DNA of 64,000 bases from assembly GCA_900547595.1 (NCBI GenBank), contig URHE01000004.1, positions 1-64,000 of the forward strand. Reading direction: 5' to 3'. The DNA comes from an uncultured Desulfovibrio sp. (lineage in GTDB: Bacteria > Desulfobacterota > Desulfovibrionia > Desulfovibrionales > Desulfovibrionaceae). Of this stretch, positions 8,007-16,556 are shown piece by piece (positions within the stretch are counted from its first letter, which is position 1; each line of letters starts with the position of its first letter). Made by a program: the position numbers and the translations under genes. Under the pieces are notes generated by a model that was not told the origin of the DNA, searched no databases, and worked only from the letters and a program-made list of their open reading frames with translations.

Positions 8007-9092
8007 CTACCTCACAGCGGCCATGTCCGCTTCGGCCGCCTTTACCAGCTCGGGACCGATCTTGGCGGTCCAGTCATCGCGCACCTTTTGCGTTGCCTTG
8101 TGGAAGGCCGCGATCTGTTCGGGGCTGAGGCGCGTGACGGTCATACCGTGTTCCTGCATGCAGGCATACGGGTCCGTCACGTCCGGCAGCTTGCCGATGC
8201 TCTTGAGATAGGCTTCAGAGGCGCCGTCATCCAGGCCGAGGCGCGAAAGGGCCTTGCCGTATTTTTCGGCCTCGGCCGCGCATTCCACCAGAAGCTTCTG
8301 GTCTTGGGGGCTGAAGCTCTTCCAGACCTGCGGGTTCACGCCCAGGAGCAGCGGGTCGATGATATAGTGCCAGTCGCTGTGATGCTTGTGGAAATCCCAT
8401 ATTTTCAGCGGGATATTGATGCCGTTGGTGGGATTTTCCTGCCCGTCCACAACGCCCTGCTGGAAGCCTGTGGTGGCCTCGCTCCAGTTCATGTTCACCG
8501 GGTTGGCCCCGAGTTCGCGGAAGGTTTCGATGAAGATGGGGCTGCCCACCACACGGATCTTGAGGCCCTTCAGGTCTTCAGGAGTGCTGATGGGGCCCTT
8601 GCTCGTGGTCAGTTCGCGAAAGCCGTTTTCCGCCCAGCCGATGATCTTGACGCCCTTGCCTTCGATGGCGTCCACCATCATCTGGCCGGACTTGCCGTCC
8701 ATGATGGCGTCCATGGCCTTGTAGCGGTCAGGTTCGACGGCAAGCAGGAAGGGCAGCGCCGTGAGGTTGAGTTCCTTGATCTGGGGCGACCAGTTGATGG
8801 TCGAAGCCAGGGCGAAGTCAATGGCTCCGTTGCGGAGCATGAGAAATTCCGAGGTCTGCTTGCCGGAAAGAAGCTGGCTTGAGGGATAGACCTTGATATT
8901 GATGCGGCCATCGGAGCGCTCGCGTACCAGGTCCGCGAAGTAGGCGGCGGTTTTGCCCCAGCCGGACGTTGCGCCCGGCACAACGCTCAGCTTGTATTCC
9001 CCCTTGTACTGCGCCGCCGTGGCGGACATGAGCGGCGCCACCGTCAGGCACGCGCAGGCCGCCAGAGCGAGAAAGAGTTTTCCATGTTTCAT
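8007..9092 (-). CDS. dctP: TRAP transporter substrate-binding protein (DctP family)
   Basis: The 361-aa periplasmic solute receptor of the TRAP system. A signal peptide starts at MKHGKLFLALAACACL and ends near ATAAQ. The mature part shows DctP landmarks: LSGKQTSEFLMLRNGAIDFA, EDLKGLKIRVVGSPIF, QGVVDGQENPTNGI and a C-terminal helical region. ATG 9092 is chosen because GAGGAGG precedes it by six bases and the signal peptide begins there; the frame is open 33 bases further. It lies 45 bp after the AEC carrier on the same strand, so the two may share a transcript. Confidence 0.95.
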   Translation of the reverse strand: MKHGKLFLALAACACLTVAPLMSATAAQYKGEYKLSVVPGATSGWGKTAAYFADLVRERSDGRINIKVYPSSQLLSGKQTSEFLMLRNGAIDFALASTINWSPQIKELNLTALPFLLAVEPDRYKAMDAIMDGKSGQMMVDAIEGKGVKIIGWAENGFRELTTSKGPISTPEDLKGLKIRVVGSPIFIETFRELGANPVNMNWSEATTGFQQGVVDGQENPTNGINIPLKIWDFHKHHSDWHYIIDPLLLGVNPQVWKSFSPQDQKLLVECAAEAEKYGKALSRLGLDDGASEAYLKSIGKLPDVTDPYACMQEHGMTVTRLSPEQIAAFHKATQKVRDDWTAKIGPELVKAAEADMAAVR

Positions 9093-9137
9093 CCCGGACC
9101 TCCTCGGATGGTTGTACCCAGGCATCGGGCGGGCGCC

Positions 9138-10109
9138 CTACAGCTCGGGCAGAAAAAGCATCAGGAGCGGCAGCACGGCCAGCAGCCCCAGGGTGCTGAA
9201 AATCCAGCAGGCATTGGCAAGATCAACATCCAGATGGAACAGTGTGGGGGGCACGAGCGCGGTCATGGCCACGGGCATGGCCGAGAGAATGGCCACCACC
9301 CGGAGCGGCAGACCGCCGTCCATGCCGCCGAAGCCGATGGCTGCCGCCAGGCTTATGACGGCAAGCGGCACAGCCACGAATTTGATGGCGCACACGGCGA
9401 GGCTTGGCGCAAGATGGCGGGCAAGCCGGGAAAGGCGCAGACTCAGGCCAATGGCAAAGAGAAAGATCGTTGTCGCGGCGATCATGGCCCCCGAGGCGAG
9501 CATGCCGCAAAACTCCGGGCGCGGAACCGCCAGAAGATTCAGAAGAAAACCGGTGCCGAGCGCGCAGAGGATGACGCACAGGACCGGGTCGAGCCGAAAC
9601 GCCCGCAGGGAAAGAGTGGTCTCCGTATTCTCGGGACTGTACCAGCGGGCAATGGGAAAGGAAACGCTGAAATAGTACAGTTCTTCGCAAAGCCGGTAGA
9701 GCGCCACCAGCGCGATGGAATTTTCACCGAGAAAGAGCAGGCTCGTGAGGCCGCCCACGGCGCCGATATTGGTGAAGGTGCCGCAGCAATAGAGGCTTCC
9801 TGTTTGCGGGCGGTCAAGGCGGAGTTGCCTGGCGGCCACCAGGGCCAGCGCGCCGCCCAGAACCCAGGCGGCGAGCCCCAGAAAGGGCAGGGCGGCAAGA
9901 CGCGGGTCAGGTTTCGGCAGCCCCCAGAGAGAGAGCATGGCGGAAAGCGGAATCAGCGCGTAGACCGCCAGTATCTGCAGTTTTCTGCGGGCGCTCTCCA
10001 TGGCGCGGCTTCCCCACGGGATCGTTCCGGCTTCGGCGGCGCGGCGGCAGGCATAGCCCGAGCCCAGACTGACGAAGATGATGGCGAGAGTGAGGAGGAG
10101 CCGTTCCAT
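9138..10109 (-). CDS. AEC-family permease (auxin efflux carrier-like)
   Basis: A 323-aa membrane protein with about ten hydrophobic segments in two halves, in the pattern of the AEC family (bacterial members include malonate and other organic-acid carriers). Recognisable parts are LLTLAIIFVSLGSGY at the N-terminus, the central CGTFTNIGAVGGL, which matches the family's conserved Asn-Ile-Gly region, and AILSAMPVAMTALVPP near the end. The start at 10109 is before the first helix; its ribosome site is weak. A good promoter lies at 10226-10254. The TRAP genes follow within 45 bp, which suggests that both carriers handle related organic acids. Confidence 0.8.
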   Translation of the reverse strand: MERLLLTLAIIFVSLGSGYACRRAAEAGTIPWGSRAMESARRKLQILAVYALIPLSAMLSLWGLPKPDPRLAALPFLGLAAWVLGGALALVAARQLRLDRPQTGSLYCCGTFTNIGAVGGLTSLLFLGENSIALVALYRLCEELYYFSVSFPIARWYSPENTETTLSLRAFRLDPVLCVILCALGTGFLLNLLAVPRPEFCGMLASGAMIAATTIFLFAIGLSLRLSRLARHLAPSLAVCAIKFVAVPLAVISLAAAIGFGGMDGGLPLRVVAILSAMPVAMTALVPPTLFHLDVDLANACWIFSTLGLLAVLPLLMLFLPEL

Positions 10110-10225
10110 TGCCTGCCCTGTGCATACCGGCACTGCCGCAACAACTGCCGGGACCACGCGCTGTCCTGGCCGAAGGCGCCGGAAACATCGCGCCCGATGG
10201 CGCTGCGCGTTGCGGGAAAGAAAAA

Positions 10226-10254
10226 TTCATAGCTCCGGAGCGCGCTTTTGTCAA
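10226..10254 (-). promoter_or_regulatory. Sigma70-type promoter of the AEC-TRAP unit
   Basis: On the minus strand TTGACA (10254-10249), a 17-base spacer and TATGAA (10231-10226). It is the only good match in the 392-bp gap before the AEC gene and would give a leader of about 110 bases. Apart from this promoter and the hairpin at 10416-10438, I see nothing else in 10110-10501. Confidence 0.55.
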
Positions 10255-10415
10255 AAACAGCACGGGATGGCGACAGCATCTCCAGAATCGGAGACGGAGG
10301 CATTTGATCACCGCAGAGCAACGGCTCCACCGTATGGAAACGGCCTTTTCCGACGCATTCTCTTGTTGGGGCGGCCATGCGCGCCAGTCATGCGGGCGCC
10401 GGCAGAAATCAGAGA

Positions 10416-10438
10416 GTCCCCCGGCAACGCCGGGGGAC
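10416..10438. terminator. GC-rich hairpin after lolA
   Basis: Perfect ten-base arms (GTCCCCCGGC / GCCGGGGGAC) with an AAC loop, 64 bp beyond the lolA stop. There is no clear T-run on the minus strand. A TTTTTT lies 15 bases on along the plus strand. It probably ends the efp-ftsK-lolA transcript. Confidence 0.55.
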
Positions 10439-10501
10439 CAGTACCCGAGATTTTTTGATGGAAAATATCTGGCTTACAGATAGTTGCACCAGCAAAATGC
10501 G

Positions 10502-11197
10502 CTATTTGAACAGTTCCCGCTCCTGCACCGGGCGGTCAATGCGGTCTTCAACCTCCACATCCGCCGGAGGCGTGAAACGGAACTCCCCGGCGGGGATGCG
10601 CGTGTCGGGCACGAAGCCGATAAAGCGCACATCATTGGCGTTGCCGTAGAAGTCGATGATCTTTGCCCTGCGGATATAGCCGCTGCCGGGTTCGACCCAG
10701 ATGGTGGCCTCCACCATCTGCGGGGCGGGCTCATGCGGAAGGAGCGTCAGCCGGACAAGGCCGTCCTCGGTTCCTGATTCCTTGACGTCAAAGTCTCTGG
10801 TCAGCGCCGACTGTCCGGTGAGCACCTGAATGATGCTGCGCGAATCCTGCACCAGGCTCGGCGGATAGCGGTAGGCGATCTCCTCGTCCGGCAGATAATC
10901 CCAAATCTCCTTGCCCGTCACCACCAGAGTCTCTTCGTGCGGCTTGGCGGTCTGCCAGCGGATGAGCAGAGGCTTCCGGAAAAGAAGGCGCCCCTTGCGC
11001 TGTTCCGTTGAACCGCTCTCCTTGTGCGTGAGGGTCTGTTCAAAGTCCGCGCTGAAGGAGTTCAGCGTTTCATAGCGCTTCTGGATGAGGGCCGCATACC
11101 GGGCGGCATCCCCGGCGGCAGCGGCCGGAAGGGCTGAAAGCGCCAGCAGCGCGGAAAGAATGGCCCCCGCGGTTCCTGTCAGCAATACATTTCGCAT
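10502..11197 (-). CDS. lolA: Outer-membrane lipoprotein carrier LolA
   Basis: A 231-aa periplasmic chaperone that carries lipoproteins from the LolCDE complex to the outer membrane. It has a clear signal peptide (MRNVLLTGTAGAILSALLAL, cleaved near AAAAG) and LolA features: LNSFSADFEQTLT, a basic RKGRLLFRKPLLIRW segment, GKEIWDYLPDEEIAYRY, and the concave-face strands near the C-terminus. AAGGAG lies seven bases before the ATG. It follows ftsK by 11 bp and is probably cotranscribed with it. Confidence 0.95.
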   Translation of the reverse strand: MRNVLLTGTAGAILSALLALSALPAAAAGDAARYAALIQKRYETLNSFSADFEQTLTHKESGSTEQRKGRLLFRKPLLIRWQTAKPHEETLVVTGKEIWDYLPDEEIAYRYPPSLVQDSRSIIQVLTGQSALTRDFDVKESGTEDGLVRLTLLPHEPAPQMVEATIWVEPGSGYIRRAKIIDFYGNANDVRFIGFVPDTRIPAGEFRFTPPADVEVEDRIDRPVQERELFK

Positions 11198-11208
11198 GCG
11201 CCAACTCC

Positions 11209-13611
11209 TTATCCCCGGATGATGGGACGCGGTTTGCTGCCGTTGGCGGGCCCGACGATCCCTTCGGCTTCAAACTGGTCCATGAGCCGGGTGGCACGGT
11301 TATATCCGATTTGCAGGCGGCGTTGAAGCAGGGACGTGGAAATGGACGAACGCCCCGACTGCAACAGGAATTCCCGGGCTTCCTCGTAGAGCGGGTCCTG
11401 CGAGGCGTCGCCCCCGCCTCCGTTCCCGGCCCCGGAGGCGGCGTTCCACTGGGAAAAATCCACACCGTAGTTCGGCGCCATCTGGCGTTTCCAGTGGGCC
11501 ACCACCGCCTGCACTTCCTCATCGGCCAGAAAGGGGCCATGCAGCCGCTGGAGACGGCCGCCGCTGGGTTTGAACAGCATGTCGCCGCGGCCAAGAAGCT
11601 GTTCCGCGCCCATCTGGTCGAGAATGGTGCGTGAATCGTGCCGGGAAGTGACCTGAAAGGAAATGCGGCAGGGAAAGTTGGCCTTGATGAGGCCCGTCAC
11701 CACATCCACGCTGGGACGCTGTGTGGCGAGGATCATATGGATGCCGGCAGCGCGCGCCAGTTGCGCGAGCCGCACCACGCTCGTCTCCACTTCGCGCGCC
11801 GCCGTCATCATCAGGTCTGCCAGCTCGTCAATGACAATGACGAGATAGGGCAGGCGCTCTAGGTCCGCCAGGTCCGGCGGCAGATCATTTTTGAAGGCGG
11901 CGAGTTTCTGATTATACGCCGCCACATTGCGCACGCCAAGACGCGCCATGGAACGGTAGCGGTTGTCCATCTCCTGCACGGCCCATTCCAGCGCGTTCCT
12001 GGCATCCGCCATTTCCGTCACCACAGGATGGACGAGATGCGGTTCATCCGCATAAACCGCCAGCTCTATGCGCTTGGGGTCAATGAGCAGGAGGCGCAGG
12101 TCCTGCGGCTGGGTACGGTAGAGGAGGCTGACAAGAATGGCGTTGAGGCAGACGCTCTTGCCCGCGCCGGTGGCCCCGGCGACAAGAAGATGCGGCATGC
12201 GCGTGAGGTCGGCCATGGCGGGGTGCCCCGCGATGTCCTTGCCGAGGATCATGGTCAGGGGGCCGCACCCCCGGCGAAAGGCGTCCGAAGCCGCCAGTTC
12301 CCGAAAATTGACGGTCTCGCGCTGCTCGTTGGGGATTTCGATGCCCACGGTATCGGAACCGGGGATGGGCGCCTGGATGCGGACCGCCGGGGCCTTGAGC
12401 GCGCGGCTGAGATCGTCGCTGAGATTGGCGATGCGGCTGACGCGAATGCCGGGCGCGGGACGCACCTCATACATGGTGACCACCGGCCCGGGCGTGACGC
12501 GCACAAGATCGCCCTGAATGTCAAAATCCTTGAGGCAGGCCATGAGCGCCGCGCCCTTGGCGTCAAGATTTTCGCGGCTGTGGGCCATTCCGGGGGCGGG
12601 GGGCGTCAGCAGGTCCAGACCGGGCAGCGGAATCTTCGCCCGTTTGCCCCGGCCTTCTCCGCCGTGGGCGGACGCGGAAACCGGTTTCGGCTGCGGAGCC
12701 GCCGGGGGCGCCGGCCGGTCGGCGGCGCTTGCGGAGGCTGAGGGGGCGGAAGCCTGTGCGTCGTTATTTTCCGCATCCGCGGCGCAGATGCCGGCAGGCG
12801 CTCCGGATTCGGGCTCCGTGGAGGAGGCCGCTGGCGCGGCAGCCTCCGGAAAATCGATCTCCGGCATGCTGTCCGCTGTGGGGCGGATGCTGCCGATGGC
12901 GTCCCGCCACTGCTCAAGGCGTTGCTTCAGCGTGGCCGCATCCGGCAGATGCAGGCGGGCGCGCAGGCGCGTCCACCAGGACATCGGGCCCGAAGCCGGT
13001 TTGGTGCCGCTTTCACCAGACGGGGAAAGGAATTCCGTGGCGGCGGGGGAAGCGGAGCTTCTGTGGGCATGCCGCTCCGCCAGTCTGGCGGTTGCCCATA
13101 TCCTGAACCTGTCCGCCAGGGTGAACCAGGAAAAATTGCAGGCCAGCTGAAGCCCCACCAGAAGCACAAAGATCCAGAGCAGTGTGGAACCGACAGGGCT
13201 GAGATACAGGCGCGCATTGTCATAGAGGGCGCTGCCCACCATGCCGCCGCCCGAAAGATCGCCGAGCAACAGGTCCCACCAGGCCCCCGCCACGAGCAGA
13301 CAGAGCGTGAGAAGGAAGAAGCCGCACCAGCGCCACCAGTGCAGGGCATAGCCGGAAGAGACATAGGCCGCCCCGAGGGCTCCGAAAACAAGGGGCCACA
13401 GAAAGGCGGCCACGCCGAAAACATCATTGAGGAATCCGGCCGCATACGCGCCGAACAGTCCCGCCTTGTTCCGCACCGGGGCGCCGGAACTCACCACATG
13501 GTTGAAGCTCTGGTCGCCCGCGTCGAAGCTCAGGAGGCTCAGCAGGAGCAGAAGGGCCCAGAAGAGCAGGAACAGGCCGAAAAGCTCGCGTAAGAACTTG
13601 CGAATATCCGT
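11209..13611 (-). CDS. ftsK: DNA translocase FtsK
   Basis: A septal ATP-driven DNA pump that resolves and segregates chromosome ends. It has four N-terminal membrane helices, a Pro/Ala-rich linker, a motor with Walker A GATGAGKSVCLN and Walker B VIVIDELADLMM, and a C-terminal winged-helix gamma domain (QIGYNRATRLMDQFEAEGIV). The start is odd. The first ordinary start codon is GTG 13497, but the frame upstream clearly encodes the first helix (RKFLRELFGLFLLFWALLLL) and is open to the TAG that ends efp. No ATG, GTG or TTG occurs there. GGAGGG at 13624-13619 sits seven bases before an ACG at 13611, one base from ATG, so I place the start there. An ATT at 13605 and CTG codons are alternatives. Confidence 0.88.
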   Translation of the reverse strand, partial: TDIRKFLRELFGLFLLFWALLLLLSLLSFDAGDQSFNHVVSSGAPVRNKAGLFGAYAAGFLNDVFGVAAFLWPLVFGALGAAYVSSGYALHWWRWCGFFLLTLCLLVAGAWWDLLLGDLSGGGMVGSALYDNARLYLSPVGSTLLWIFVLLVGLQLACNFSWFTLADRFRIWATARLAERHAHRSSASPAATEFLSPSGESGTKPASGPMSWWTRLRARLHLPDAATLKQRLEQWRDAIGSIRPTADSMPEIDFPEAAAPAASSTEPESGAPAGICAADAENNDAQASAPSASASAADRPAPPAAPQPKPVSASAHGGEGRGKRAKIPLPGLDLLTPPAPGMAHSRENLDAKGAALMACLKDFDIQGDLVRVTPGPVVTMYEVRPAPGIRVSRIANLSDDLSRALKAPAVRIQAPIPGSDTVGIEIPNEQRETVNFRELAASDAFRRGCGPLTMILGKDIAGHPAMADLTRMPHLLVAGATGAGKSVCLNAILVSLLYRTQPQDLRLLLIDPKRIELAVYADEPHLVHPVVTEMADARNALEWAVQEMDNRYRSMARLGVRNVAAYNQKLAAFKNDLPPDLADLERLPYLVIVIDELADLMMTAAREVETSVVRLAQLARAAGIHMILATQRPSVDVVTGLIKANFPCRISFQVTSRHDSRTILDQMGAEQLLGRGDMLFKPSGGRLQRLHGPFLADEEVQAVVAHWKRQMAPNYGVDFSQWNAASGAGNGGGGDASQDPLYEEAREFLLQSGRSSISTSLLQRRLQIGYNRATRLMDQFEAEGIVGPANGSKPRPIIRG

Positions 13612-13644
13612 GGGCTTGCCCTCCAGCAGAAATGCGGTCCGTGC

Positions 13645-14202
13645 CTACTCCCGGCCCAGATATTCCTTGGTGCGTGTGTCGATCTTGACCCTGTCGCCGA
13701 TGTTGACGAAAATGGGCACCTGGACGGTCAGGCCGGTTTCGAGCGTGGCGGGCTTGGTGACGTTGCTCACGGTGTCACCCTTGGCGCCCGGCTCGGTATC
13801 CGTGATCTCCAGAACCAGAGTGAGGGGGATGTCGATGTCCAGCGGGCGTCCCTGATACAGGAGGACGCGGCATTCCTGTCCGTCCTTGAGGAAACCTTCC
13901 TTGCCGCCGGTGGAGGATGACGGCATGGAAAGCTGCTCATAGCTTGTCATGTCCATGAAGATAAGCTCGTCATCCTGACGGTAGAGGAACTGCATGTCGC
14001 GCGTTTCCATATCCGGCTTGCCCACCTTGTCGCCCGAGCGGAAGGTGATGTCCTGGATGCGGCCGGTGAGGATGTTCCGCAATTTGGTCCTCACCATGGC
14101 GCCGCCCTTGCCGGGCTTGAAGTGCTGGAACTCGACGATCTCATAGGGGGTTCCTTCCACTTCGATCTTGAGGCCCTTGCGAAAGTCGGTGGTAGAGTAC
14201 AT
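13645..14202 (-). CDS. efp: Elongation factor P
   Basis: A 185-aa translation factor that relieves ribosome stalling at proline runs. It has the three beta-barrel domains of EF-P and the loop PGKGGA with Lys32 at its tip, the residue that is beta-lysylated in many bacteria (modification enzymes are not in this window). GGAGG lies just before the ATG. A promoter is visible at 14326-14353. Its stop codon is in the same frame as, and directly before, the ftsK coding sequence, so efp-ftsK-lolA are likely one transcript. Confidence 0.97.
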   Translation of the reverse strand: MYSTTDFRKGLKIEVEGTPYEIVEFQHFKPGKGGAMVRTKLRNILTGRIQDITFRSGDKVGKPDMETRDMQFLYRQDDELIFMDMTSYEQLSMPSSSTGGKEGFLKDGQECRVLLYQGRPLDIDIPLTLVLEITDTEPGAKGDTVSNVTKPATLETGLTVQVPIFVNIGDRVKIDTRTKEYLGRE

Positions 14203-14325
14203 GGTTCCTCCTGCGGGCGGGTTCTCGCCGCGCCGCGAAACATTCTGTCATGGCGGTTGCAAGGACGGGCGCCAGAGGCTACCTTGGCGCAAGGTGGGTT
14301 GCCGTCCCGGGAATTCGGGTCCACC

Positions 14326-14353
14326 AGTCTATGCAAAAACGCCCTGCTGTCAA
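14326..14353 (-). promoter_or_regulatory. Sigma70-type promoter of efp
   Basis: On the minus strand TTGACA (14353-14348), a 16-base spacer and TAGACT (14331-14326), about 125 bp before efp. It would serve the efp-ftsK-lolA series. Confidence 0.5.
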
Positions 14354-14416
14354 GATGGCCCTTTCCGGGAGCATGGCGGGGTGGACACGCGGCGCCGCGC
14401 GTGCCGGAGAAACTGT

Positions 14417-15004
14417 ATGGAAAGCACTCTTGAACTGGAAGCCACAGCCTATGTGACCGGGCAACTCCCCCGGTATGACCGGCCGCAGATCGCCCTGGCG
14501 GGGCGTTCCAACGTGGGCAAATCCTCATTGATCAACGCGCTCGCGGGTCGCAAGAAGCTCGCCAGGGTCAGCGCCCAGCCCGGCAAGACGCGGTCCGTCA
14601 ATTTTTATCATGTGTTGCCGCAGGATTTCTACCTCGTTGACCTGCCGGGCTATGGCTATGCCCGCGCCAGCCATGAGGAGCGGCGGCAATGGGCAACGAC
14701 GCTGGAAGCTTATATCGGGGGCGACCACCACCTCAGGGCGCTTGTCCTCCTGCTGGATTGCCGTCTGCCCCCGCAACGGCTGGACCTGGACCTGGCGGCT
14801 TTTGCCGCCTCCCGCGCCCTGCCGGTCGTGCCGGTCCTCACCAAGGCCGACAAGTGCACCCAGCGCGAGCGGGAAGCCCGGCGCAAGGAGTGGCTGGAAC
14901 GTCTGGGAACCGCCCCCATCGTCACATCGGCGGCGCGCCGGCAGGGTATGGAGAAACTCTGGCGCGCGCTTGATGCCGCGGCTTTGGGAACCCGGGAAGG
15001 TTAA
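14417..15004 (+). CDS. engB: Ribosome-biogenesis GTPase EngB (YihA/YsxC)
   Basis: A 195-aa GTPase needed for large-subunit assembly. G motifs are all present: G1 GRSNVGKSSLIN, G2 threonine in GKTRS, G3 DLPGYGYA, G4 TKAD, and G5 around SAAR. ATG 14417 has GGAG eight bases upstream and places the protein start where the family usually begins; a longer frame upstream is low-complexity. It is divergent from efp across 214 bp and ends 64 bp from the convergent MATE gene. No clear terminator is visible in that gap. Confidence 0.96.
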   Translation: MESTLELEATAYVTGQLPRYDRPQIALAGRSNVGKSSLINALAGRKKLARVSAQPGKTRSVNFYHVLPQDFYLVDLPGYGYARASHEERRQWATTLEAYIGGDHHLRALVLLLDCRLPPQRLDLDLAAFAASRALPVVPVLTKADKCTQREREARRKEWLERLGTAPIVTSAARRQGMEKLWRALDAAALGTREG

Positions 15005-15068
15005 AGTAATTGTTGAAGTTTTCGGGAGCCTGTCCTTTAATTCCAAGAGCTTGCACGCGCAAACCGCG

Positions 15069-16535
15069 CTATCGCCTGTGTACCCGCGCCAGCGCTTTTT
15101 CCGGAGTGAGCGAGTGCAGATAGCGCACCCGCAGCCAGTAGGCCGTCGCGCTGAAACCCAGGGCCGCCACATAGGCGATCCAGAAGCCTTCCGCGCCAAG
15201 GGCGGGCACAAGCCAGTCCGTGCGCGCCAGCGCATAGCCCAGGGGCAGCCCGATGATCCAGTAGGCCACAAAGCAGATGACCGAAATGATGCGCGTGTCG
15301 TTATACCCGCGCAGGACGCCGATGCCGGCCATCTGGAGGCCGTCCACGATCTGGTAGGCCGCCGCGAAGAGCAGGAGCCGCATGGCGAGGACCGTGACCT
15401 GCGGGTCGTCGTTGTAGATGTGGACGATGCTCTGGCGGAAAAGAATGGTGCCCGCGCAGATGAGCAGGGCGAACGCCACGCTCAGGGTCAGCGCCGTGAG
15501 CGCGCAGAGCCTGGCCTGCGCCACCTTGCGCGCTCCGAGGCAGTAGCCCACGCGGATGGTGGCGGTCATGCCGATGGCGAGCGGCACCATGAAGATGAGG
15601 GCCCCGAAATTCATGGCGATCTGGTTTCCCGCCACCATGACCGTGCCCAGGGGGGCCAGAAGGATGGCGCTCAGGGCGAAGAGCGAAACTTCAAAAAAAA
15701 GCGCCAGCGCGCCGGGAAAGCCGATGCGCAGGGCACGGAACATGAGCGGGAAGTCAAAGACCGGGCCGTCATCTTCCGGGCCGGGGGCATGGCGCGCGGA
15801 GGAGCCGTCCCTGCGGCGCGCCGTCCGTTTGGCCCTGCTCCAGGGCAGCCAGGGCGCGAAGAGCGGCCGCAGGTCGCGATACTGGGGATCACGGCGCAAA
15901 AAGCACATCATGGCCAGGCCCATGAACCAGTAGCACAGGGCCGAGGCCACCCCGCAGCCCACGGCGCCCATGGGCGGGAATCCGCATTTCCCGTAGATGA
16001 GCATGTAGTTGCAGGGCACATTGAGCGCAAGCCCCAGCAGGCCGATGAGCATGGCCGGGCGCGTGCGCGAAAACCCCTCAAGAAAGCTGCGCTGGTTGAC
16101 GAAGAACATGAACCCCGGCAGCCCCCAGAGCAGGGCGCGCAGATACCCGCCCGCAAGCTCCGCCATGGAAGGCGAGAGGCCGAACGCCTCCAGCCGCCAG
16201 GAAATGACATAAAAAAAGGCCATCAAAAGCAGGCTGATGCCGAGCGTGAGCCAGATGCCCTGCCGCAGCAGATGCGCGGCGCGGCGTCGTTTGCCGGCGC
16301 CCACCATCTGCGCGCTCAGCGGCGGCAACGCCAGAAGGCAGCCGATGCCAAGCAGGGCCACCGGCGCCCATATGGAACCGGCCACGGCAACGGCCGCCAT
16401 GTCCTCGGCGTTATACTGCCCGGTCATGGCCGTGTCCGCGAAGTTCATGCCCGTCTGCGACAGCTGGGCGATGAAGATGGGCAGCCCGATGGAATAGAAA
16501 CGCCGGGCTTCCGTCCAGGAAAAGAAGGCCCTCAT
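15069..16535 (-). CDS. MATE-family efflux transporter
   Basis: A 488-aa inner-membrane exporter of the multidrug and toxic compound extrusion family, using a Na+ or H+ gradient. It has about twelve helices in two homologous halves. Family cues are GLPIFIAQLSQTGMNFADTAM near the N-terminus, FVNQRSFLEGFSRTRPAM, ALNVPCNYMLIYG, and AGNQIAMNFGALIFMVPL in the second half. The cytoplasmic loop between the halves (about residues 230-265) is longer and more charged than usual. It starts 21 bp after mqnD and is probably cotranscribed with it, though no functional tie to menaquinone is known to me. Confidence 0.92.
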   Translation of the reverse strand: MRAFFSWTEARRFYSIGLPIFIAQLSQTGMNFADTAMTGQYNAEDMAAVAVAGSIWAPVALLGIGCLLALPPLSAQMVGAGKRRRAAHLLRQGIWLTLGISLLLMAFFYVISWRLEAFGLSPSMAELAGGYLRALLWGLPGFMFFVNQRSFLEGFSRTRPAMLIGLLGLALNVPCNYMLIYGKCGFPPMGAVGCGVASALCYWFMGLAMMCFLRRDPQYRDLRPLFAPWLPWSRAKRTARRRDGSSARHAPGPEDDGPVFDFPLMFRALRIGFPGALALFFEVSLFALSAILLAPLGTVMVAGNQIAMNFGALIFMVPLAIGMTATIRVGYCLGARKVAQARLCALTALTLSVAFALLICAGTILFRQSIVHIYNDDPQVTVLAMRLLLFAAAYQIVDGLQMAGIGVLRGYNDTRIISVICFVAYWIIGLPLGYALARTDWLVPALGAEGFWIAYVAALGFSATAYWLRVRYLHSLTPEKALARVHRR

Positions 16536-16556
16536 GGCCTGCCCCTTCCGATGGAG

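Noticed and set aside
6168..8882. 904-codon open frame on the plus strand
   Set aside because: It runs antisense to dctM, dctQ and dctP, has His/Arg/Gly-rich composition and no family features. High GC content leaves long open frames opposite real genes.
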